A stretch of DNA of 64,000 nt from an uncultured Pelagibacteraceae bacterium (GTDB lineage: Bacteria; Pseudomonadota; Alphaproteobacteria; Pelagibacterales; Pelagibacteraceae). Positions 57,916 through 64,000 of the stretch are shown one piece after another. Location of the stretch: NCBI GenBank assembly GCA_902597865.1, contig CACJZL010000002.1, positions 1 to 64,000 on the forward strand. Direction: 5' to 3'. The translations under genes and the position numbers were made by a program. The notes beneath the pieces are model-generated. The model had not been told where the DNA came from and made no database searches. It was given only the letters and a program-made list of their open reading frames with translations. Positions within the stretch are counted from its first letter, which is position 1. Every line of letters begins with the position of its first letter.

Positions 57916-60900
57916 ATGCAACTATCTTTTACTAAAAAAAAAAATATTAGAAAAAATTTTGGAAAATTAAAAGAAGGTTTATCAATACCAAACCTAATAG
58001 AAGTTCAAAAAAATTCTTACAAAGAATTAACAGAATATAAAGAAGATGTAGCTCCACAGTTCATCAAGGGTTTTGACCGTGTATTTAAAAGTATTTTTCC
58101 GATAGAAGATCTTAACGATAAGGCAACTCTAGAATATGTAAGTTATAGATTAGACAAACCAAAATTCGACGTAGAAGAATGCATTCAAAGAGGTCTCACT
58201 TACTCTTCAGCTTTGAAATGTAATTTACGTTTAGTTGTTTACGAAATAAATCAAGAAAACAATACTAAAGATATTTTGTCAGCAAAAGAACAAGAAGTTT
58301 ACATGGGCGAAGTTCCTATGATGACCAATAGCGGAACATTTATAACTAATGGAGTACAAAGAGTTGTGGTTAACCAAATGCACAGAAGTCCAGGAGTATT
58401 TTTTGATCACGATAAAGGTAAATCTCACGCAAGTGGAAAATTATTATTTAATTGCAGAGTAATACCTAATAGAGGTTCATGGCTTGATTTTGAATTTGAT
58501 GTTAAGGATCTATTATATTTTAGAATTGATCGTAAGAAAAAAATACTTGTCTCAACATTATTATTAGCTTTAGGTTTTAATAAGAGCGATATAGTTAAAG
58601 AATTTTATGAAAAAGAGGTTTATTCCTACGACGAAAAAGAAAAAAAATGGAAAACAAAATTTAATCCTGAAAATTATAAATCTAAAAATTTTACTGAAGA
58701 AATAGTAGATGCAAAAAATAAAAAAGTTATTATTAAAAAAGGTGAAAAAATAAATTTTTTAAAAGCAAAAAAACTTGCATCAGATGGTCTTAAAGAAATT
58801 TACGTTTCTAATCAGTATTTATTAGGAAAATATTTAATTAAGGATATAAAAATTGGAGAAGATGAATTTAAAATAGGTTCAGAACTTAATGAAACGGTCA
58901 TAGAAAAGTTTATAGAGTCTAAAATATTCTCTTTGGAACTTGCTTATACAAATTCAATTAATAAAGGACCTTATCTTTTACAAACATTATTTAATGATAA
59001 GAATAATTCTAAAAATGATGCAATAAATGAAATTTATAAAGTTTTAAGACCTGGTGAACCACCAACAATTGAAATTGCAACACAAATATTTAGTAATCTT
59101 TTTTTTAGTTCAGATAGATATGATCTATCTGATGTGGGTAGAGTAAAATTAAATTCTAGATTAAGTTTAGAATGTTCAGATAAAATCACGATTTTGAGAA
59201 CGGACGACATCTTAGCAATTATTAAAAAGATGCTTGATTTAAGAGATGGTAAGGATGAAGTAGATGATATCGATCACCTAGGAAACAGAAGAGTGAGATC
59301 TGTTGGAGAGTTAGTTGAAAACCAGGCAAGAATAGGTGTCTATAGAATGGAGAGAGCAATTAAAGAAAAAATGACAACTCTTGATATTGAGTCAGCCATG
59401 CCCCAAGATTTAATTAATGCAAAACCATTAACGATTTCTTTAAAAGACTTTTTTGCTACATCACAATTATCTCAATTTATGGATCAAACAAATCCTTTGT
59501 CGGAAATAACTCACAAAAGAAGAGTCTCAGCATTAGGACCTGGAGGTTTAACAAGAGAAAGAGCTGGTTTCGAAGTAAGGGATGTTCATCCAACTCATTA
59601 TGGAAGAATTTGTCCAATTGAAACACCTGAGGGACCAAATATTGGATTAATAAATAGCTTATCAACATATTCAAAAATTAATAAATATGGTTTTATAGAG
59701 TCGCCTTACAGAAAAGTGGTTAATGGGGTCGTTCAAGAAAAAATAGAATATTTATCAGCAATGGAAGAAACTAAGTTTACTATTGCTCAAGCTAATTCAA
59801 AAGTTGACAAGAATGGGAAATTTACAGAAGATTTAGTCTCAAGCAGGGAAAATTTAAACTTTATTTTATCTAAACCTGAGAATATCGATTATATTGACGT
59901 TTCACCAAAACAATTAGTATCTGTAGCTGCTTCTTTAATACCATTTCTTGAAAACGATGATGCTAACAGAGCACTTATGGGATCCAATATGATGAGACAG
60001 GCAGTACCTCTTTTAAAACCAGAGTCACCTTTAGTTGGTACAGGTATAGAAAGTGACGTTGCTTTAGACTCGGGTGTAACAATTGTTGCAAAAAGAGATG
60101 GAGTGGTTGACAAAATTGATGGTAAAAGAATTGTAATTAAGGCAACAAGTGAAACTGATTTTTCTAAATCAGGAGTTGATATATATAATTTGCAAAAATT
60201 TAAAAGATCTAATCAAAATACATGTATAAATCAAAAACCTTTAGTTAGAGTAGGTGATAAAGTTAAACGTGGAGATATTATTGCAGATGGTCCTTCAACA
60301 AAAATCGGTGAACTAGCACTTGGAAAAAACGTAACAGTGGCTTTTATGCCATGGCAGGGATACAATTTTGAGGACTCAATATTAATTTCAGAGAGATGTG
60401 TTACAGACGATGTATTTACTTCAGTACACATTGAAGAATATGAAGTTATGGCCAGAGATACCAAACTTGGTGAAGAAGACATAACAAGGGATATTCCGAA
60501 TGTAAATGAGGAAGCTTTGAAAAATTTAGATGAGTCAGGTATTGTTTATATTGGCGCAGAAGTAAAACCAGGAGACATTCTTGTAGGTAAAGTTACCCCT
60601 AAAGGAGACACAGCATCTGGGCCTGAGGAAAAATTATTAAGATCAATTTTTGGTGAAAAAGCTATTGATGTCACAGATACTTCTTTAAAGATGCCAAGTG
60701 GTAGTGGAGGTATAATTGTTGATGTGAGAGTTTTTAATAGACATGGAATAGAAAAAGATGAGAGATCTATAACAATTGAAAGAGCTGAAATAGATTTAGT
60801 TCAACAAGATAAGTTAGTAGAGGAAGAAATTTTAGAAAGAAGTATAAAACAAAGAGCAGCTCAAATTTTATCGGGTATTCAAATTTCAAAAAAAATAAAA

Positions 60901-61998
60901 AATTTAAATCAAGGCGACACAATTGATCAAAATAATATAAATGAAGTACCTATATCTGAAATTTTTAAAATTAACGTTAAAGATACAAGTAAAAGTGAAA
61001 TATTAGTAAAACTAAGAGAGCAATATGATAATGCAAGCCAAGATATTAAAGATAGGTTTGAAGATAAAGTACTTAAGATAAGACAAGGTGATGATTTATT
61101 ACCAAGTGTAATGAAAATGGTAAAAGTATTTGTCGCAATTAAAAGAAGATTAAGACCTGGAGATAAAATGTCAGGAAGACACGGTAATAAAGGAGTTGTA
61201 AGTAAAATTGTTCCTGTAGAAGATATGCCTTATAGAGAAAATGGAAAACCTGTTGATATTGTTTTAAATCCTTTAGGTGTACCTAGCAGGATGAATGTGG
61301 GTCAAATTTTAGAAACTCATTTAGGTTGGGCATGTACTGAACTTGGAGATAAATTAAAAAATTTAATTAATGAAAACCAAAAAAAATTAGAAATGTCTCA
61401 AAAGATTAAGGAGTTTCTAAAGTCTGTTTATGGAAAAGAAATATTGGAAAATTCAATTGAAAAATTATCTAAGAATGAATTTTCTGATTTATGTGAAAAC
61501 TTGATGAGCGGTGTGCCAATTTCTACACCTGTATTTGATGGTGCTAAAGAGAAAGATGTAACTGATATGCTTGATTTAGCAAAATTACCTAAGACTGGAC
61601 AAACCCCTTTGTGGGATGGAAGAACAGGTGAAAAATTTGATCGAGATGTAACTGTAGGAACTATATATATGTTAAAACTGCATCACCTTGTTGAGGATAA
61701 AATTCACGCCAGATCAACAGGGCCATACAGTTTGGTTACACAACAACCGCTTGGGGGTAAAGCTCAATTAGGTGGTCAAAGATTTGGTGAAATGGAAGTT
61801 TGGGCTTTAGAGGCCTATGGAGCATCTTATACTCTTCAAGAAATACTTACTGTTAAGTCTGATGATGTAGCTGGGAGAGTTAAAGTTTACGAAACAATTG
61901 TTAAAGGTGAGGAAAATTTTGAGTCTGGAATACCAGAGTCATTTAACGTTTTAGTTAAGGAGATAAAATCTTTAGCATTAAATGTAGAATTAAATTAA
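57916..61998 (+). CDS. rpoB: DNA-directed RNA polymerase subunit beta
   Basis: [23 protein letters not shown]-type region; [64 protein letters not shown]. Confidence 0.99.
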   Translation: MQLSFTKKKNIRKNFGKLKEGLSIPNLIEVQKNSYKELTEYKEDVAPQFIKGFDRVFKSIFPIEDLNDKATLEYVSYRLDKPKFDVEECIQRGLTYSSALKCNLRLVVYEINQENNTKDILSAKEQEVYMGEVPMMTNSGTFITNGVQRVVVNQMHRSPGVFFDHDKGKSHASGKLLFNCRVIPNRGSWLDFEFDVKDLLYFRIDRKKKILVSTLLLALGFNKSDIVKEFYEKEVYSYDEKEKKWKTKFNPENYKSKNFTEEIVDAKNKKVIIKKGEKINFLKAKKLASDGLKEIYVSNQYLLGKYLIKDIKIGEDEFKIGSELNETVIEKFIESKIFSLELAYTNSINKGPYLLQTLFNDKNNSKNDAINEIYKVLRPGEPPTIEIATQIFSNLFFSSDRYDLSDVGRVKLNSRLSLECSDKITILRTDDILAIIKKMLDLRDGKDEVDDIDHLGNRRVRSVGELVENQARIGVYRMERAIKEKMTTLDIESAMPQDLINAKPLTISLKDFFATSQLSQFMDQTNPLSEITHKRRVSALGPGGLTRERAGFEVRDVHPTHYGRICPIETPEGPNIGLINSLSTYSKINKYGFIESPYRKVVNGVVQEKIEYLSAMEETKFTIAQANSKVDKNGKFTEDLVSSRENLNFILSKPENIDYIDVSPKQLVSVAASLIPFLENDDANRALMGSNMMRQAVPLLKPESPLVGTGIESDVALDSGVTIVAKRDGVVDKIDGKRIVIKATSETDFSKSGVDIYNLQKFKRSNQNTCINQKPLVRVGDKVKRGDIIADGPSTKIGELALGKNVTVAFMPWQGYNFEDSILISERCVTDDVFTSVHIEEYEVMARDTKLGEEDITRDIPNVNEEALKNLDESGIVYIGAEVKPGDILVGKVTPKGDTASGPEEKLLRSIFGEKAIDVTDTSLKMPSGSGGIIVDVRVFNRHGIEKDERSITIERAEIDLVQQDKLVEEEILERSIKQRAAQILSGIQISKKIKNLNQGDTIDQNNINEVPISEIFKINVKDTSKSEILVKLREQYDNASQDIKDRFEDKVLKIRQGDDLLPSVMKMVKVFVAIKRRLRPGDKMSGRHGNKGVVSKIVPVEDMPYRENGKPVDIVLNPLGVPSRMNVGQILETHLGWACTELGDKLKNLINENQKKLEMSQKIKEFLKSVYGKEILENSIEKLSKNEFSDLCENLMSGVPISTPVFDGAKEKDVTDMLDLAKLPKTGQTPLWDGRTGEKFDRDVTVGTIYMLKLHHLVEDKIHARSTGPYSLVTQQPLGGKAQLGGQRFGEMEVWALEAYGASYTLQEILTVKSDDVAGRVKVYETIVKGEENFESGIPESFNVLVKEIKSLALNVELN

Positions 61999-62000
61999 TT

Positions 62001-64000
62001 ATGAAAAAAGAACTTAAAGACTTATTTAAAAATAGCGAAATATCAGAGTCACAGAATTTTAACAGTATTAAAATCTCATTAGCAAGTCCTGAAAAGATAA
62101 AATCATGGACATATGGTGAAATTAAAAAACCTGAAACAATTAACTATAGAACATTCAGACCAGAGAAAGATGGTCTCTTCTGTGCAAGAATTTTTGGACC
62201 AATTAAAGATTATGAATGTTTATGTGGAAAATATAAGAGAATGAAGTTTAGAGGTATTATATGTGAAAAATGTGGAGTTGAAGTTACGAAATCAAATGTC
62301 AGACGAGAAAGAATGGGACATATTAATCTTGCAACACCAGTAGCACATATTTGGTTCCTAAAATCTTTACCTAGTAGAATTTCATTGGCAATAGATATGA
62401 AACTAAAAGAAGTTGAAAGAGTTCTTTATTTCGAAAATTTCATTGTTATTGAACCTGGTCTAACTGGTTTAAAAAAGAACCAATTGTTGTCAGAGGACGA
62501 ACTAATAAAATATCAAAATGAATATGGTGACGAGTCTTTTACAGCGGGTATTGGAGCAGAAGCAATATTGGAAATACTCAAAAATATTAATTTAGAACAA
62601 GAAAGAGAAATTCTTGTAAAAAACATTAATGAAACAAAGTCTAAAGTTTCGGAGGAAAGATCTATAAAAAGATTAAAATTGATTGATTCATTCATTAAGA
62701 CTGGAAATAAACCTGAATGGATGATTTTGACGGTTGTACCTGTAATACCACCAGAATTAAGACCATTAGTTCCTTTGGATGGAGGGAGATTTGCTACTTC
62801 AGATTTAAATGATTTATACAGAAGAGTAATTAATCGAAACAATCGTCTGAAAAGACTAATGGATTTAAAAGCTCCAGACATAATTGTAAGAAATGAAAAA
62901 AGAATGTTACAAGAGTCTGTCGATGCACTTTTCGACAATGGAAGAAGGGGAAGAGTAATTACTGGAACTGGAAAACGCCCATTAAAATCTTTAGCTGAAA
63001 TGCTTAAAGGTAAACAAGGAAGATTTAGACAAAATCTCTTAGGTAAAAGAGTAGATTATTCTGGAAGGTCAGTAATAGTAGTCGGTCCGGATCTTAAACT
63101 TCATGAATGTGGTTTGCCAAAAAAAATGGCCTTAGAATTATTCAAACCTTTTTTATATGCGAGATTAAATAAACTTGGTTTAGCCTCAACAATTAAACAA
63201 GCTAAGAAACTAGTTGAAAAAGAAACTAATGCTGTTTGGGATGCTTTAGAAGTTATTGTTAGAGAACATCCGGTTATACTTAACAGGGCGCCTACACTTC
63301 ATAGGCTAGGTGTTCAGGCTTTTGAACCTAAATTGATAGAAGGAGATGCAATTGAATTACACCCTCTAACTTGTGCTGCATTTAATGCTGATTTTGATGG
63401 AGACCAAATGGCAGTACACATTCCATTAAGTTTAGAAGCACAACTAGAAGCTAGAGTTCTAATGATGTCCACGAACAATATTTTAAGTCCATCAAACGGA
63501 AAGCCAATTATAGTTCCGAGTCAAGATATGATACTTGGAATTTACTACCTATCTCTCCCACCTTATCAGGAGAAGAATATTGAGGGTTATTTTGTAAATA
63601 ATTCTGAAATTGAGCAAGGCTTAGAATCTGGAAAAATAAAAATACATTCTAGAATTATATCTAGATTTGAAACAGTTGATGAAAAAGGTAATCAAGTATT
63701 TGAAAAACATACAAGTACAGCTGGTAGATTTTTGTTGGCAAATCTTTTACCAAAAAACAAAGATATCAAATTTTCTTTAATTGACAGAGTTTTACCAAAA
63801 AAAGTTGTTTCAGAAATAATTGACTTTGTTTTTAGATACACAGGTCAAAAAAGCACTGTAATTTTCTGTGATAAATTGAAAGATCTCGGATTTAAGCATG
63901 CGTTTAAGGCAGGTATTTCTTTTGGTAAAGATGATTTAATTATACCAGATAATAAAGAACAATTAATTGATGAAACTAAACAACTTATCAAAGATTATGA
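62001..64000 (+). CDS. rpoC: DNA-directed RNA polymerase subunit beta' (3' end truncated by window edge)
   Basis: MKKELKDLF from 62001 stays open to window end; [67 protein letters not shown]-equivalent at about 63390. Confidence 0.98.
   Translation, partial: MKKELKDLFKNSEISESQNFNSIKISLASPEKIKSWTYGEIKKPETINYRTFRPEKDGLFCARIFGPIKDYECLCGKYKRMKFRGIICEKCGVEVTKSNVRRERMGHINLATPVAHIWFLKSLPSRISLAIDMKLKEVERVLYFENFIVIEPGLTGLKKNQLLSEDELIKYQNEYGDESFTAGIGAEAILEILKNINLEQEREILVKNINETKSKVSEERSIKRLKLIDSFIKTGNKPEWMILTVVPVIPPELRPLVPLDGGRFATSDLNDLYRRVINRNNRLKRLMDLKAPDIIVRNEKRMLQESVDALFDNGRRGRVITGTGKRPLKSLAEMLKGKQGRFRQNLLGKRVDYSGRSVIVVGPDLKLHECGLPKKMALELFKPFLYARLNKLGLASTIKQAKKLVEKETNAVWDALEVIVREHPVILNRAPTLHRLGVQAFEPKLIEGDAIELHPLTCAAFNADFDGDQMAVHIPLSLEAQLEARVLMMSTNNILSPSNGKPIIVPSQDMILGIYYLSLPPYQEKNIEGYFVNNSEIEQGLESGKIKIHSRIISRFETVDEKGNQVFEKHTSTAGRFLLANLLPKNKDIKFSLIDRVLPKKVVSEIIDFVFRYTGQKSTVIFCDKLKDLGFKHAFKAGISFGKDDLIIPDNKEQLIDETKQLIKDY

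Noticed and set aside
62513-62938. 141 aa minus-strand ORF
   Set aside because: Antisense to rpoC, which is open through this region.

Overview
AT-rich, very compact chromosomal window. The gene content looks like a streamlined marine alphaproteobacterium of the SAR11/Pelagibacterales type; this is inferred from protein content and compaction, not from a 16S gene. I see about 68 protein genes and 5 tRNAs. Blocks in order: MTA salvage and polyamine genes (mtnP end, mtnA, small membrane protein, FucA-like class II aldolase, SpeD-SpeE fusion); LPS glycosyltransferases; assorted metabolic genes; rpoZ and a cmk that appears frame-interrupted; a TRAP transporter; dusA and tandem TSUP permeases; nrdAB; methylcitrate cycle (prpDBC); isolated GlmU C-terminal domain plus glmS; DAHP synthase, nadE, cysS, cimA; rpsD; purine genes purL/Q/S/C/B; map, sfsA, cinA-type gene; azlCD; a small glycan amidination island (HisF/HisH-like, sugar amidotransferase, LIC12162-like protein, GNAT); tRNA-Leu, nadK, tRNA-Thr, rlmB; and tRNA-Tyr, tRNA-Gly, tuf, tRNA-Trp, secE, nusG, rplKAJL, rpoB, rpoC (partial). 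No CRISPR array, IS element or prophage was seen. The observations most worth following are: (1) a co-oriented mtnP-mtnA-aldolase-speDE module that looks like spermidine synthesis wired to an aldolase-type (DHAP) methylthio shunt; (2) an A10 homopolymer in cmk where a one-base shift restores a plausible C-terminal helix; (3) a GlmU lacking its uridyltransferase domain; (4) several near-leaderless or zero-spacer gene arrangements. All calls come from reading the sequence and the supplied translations; no database search was run.
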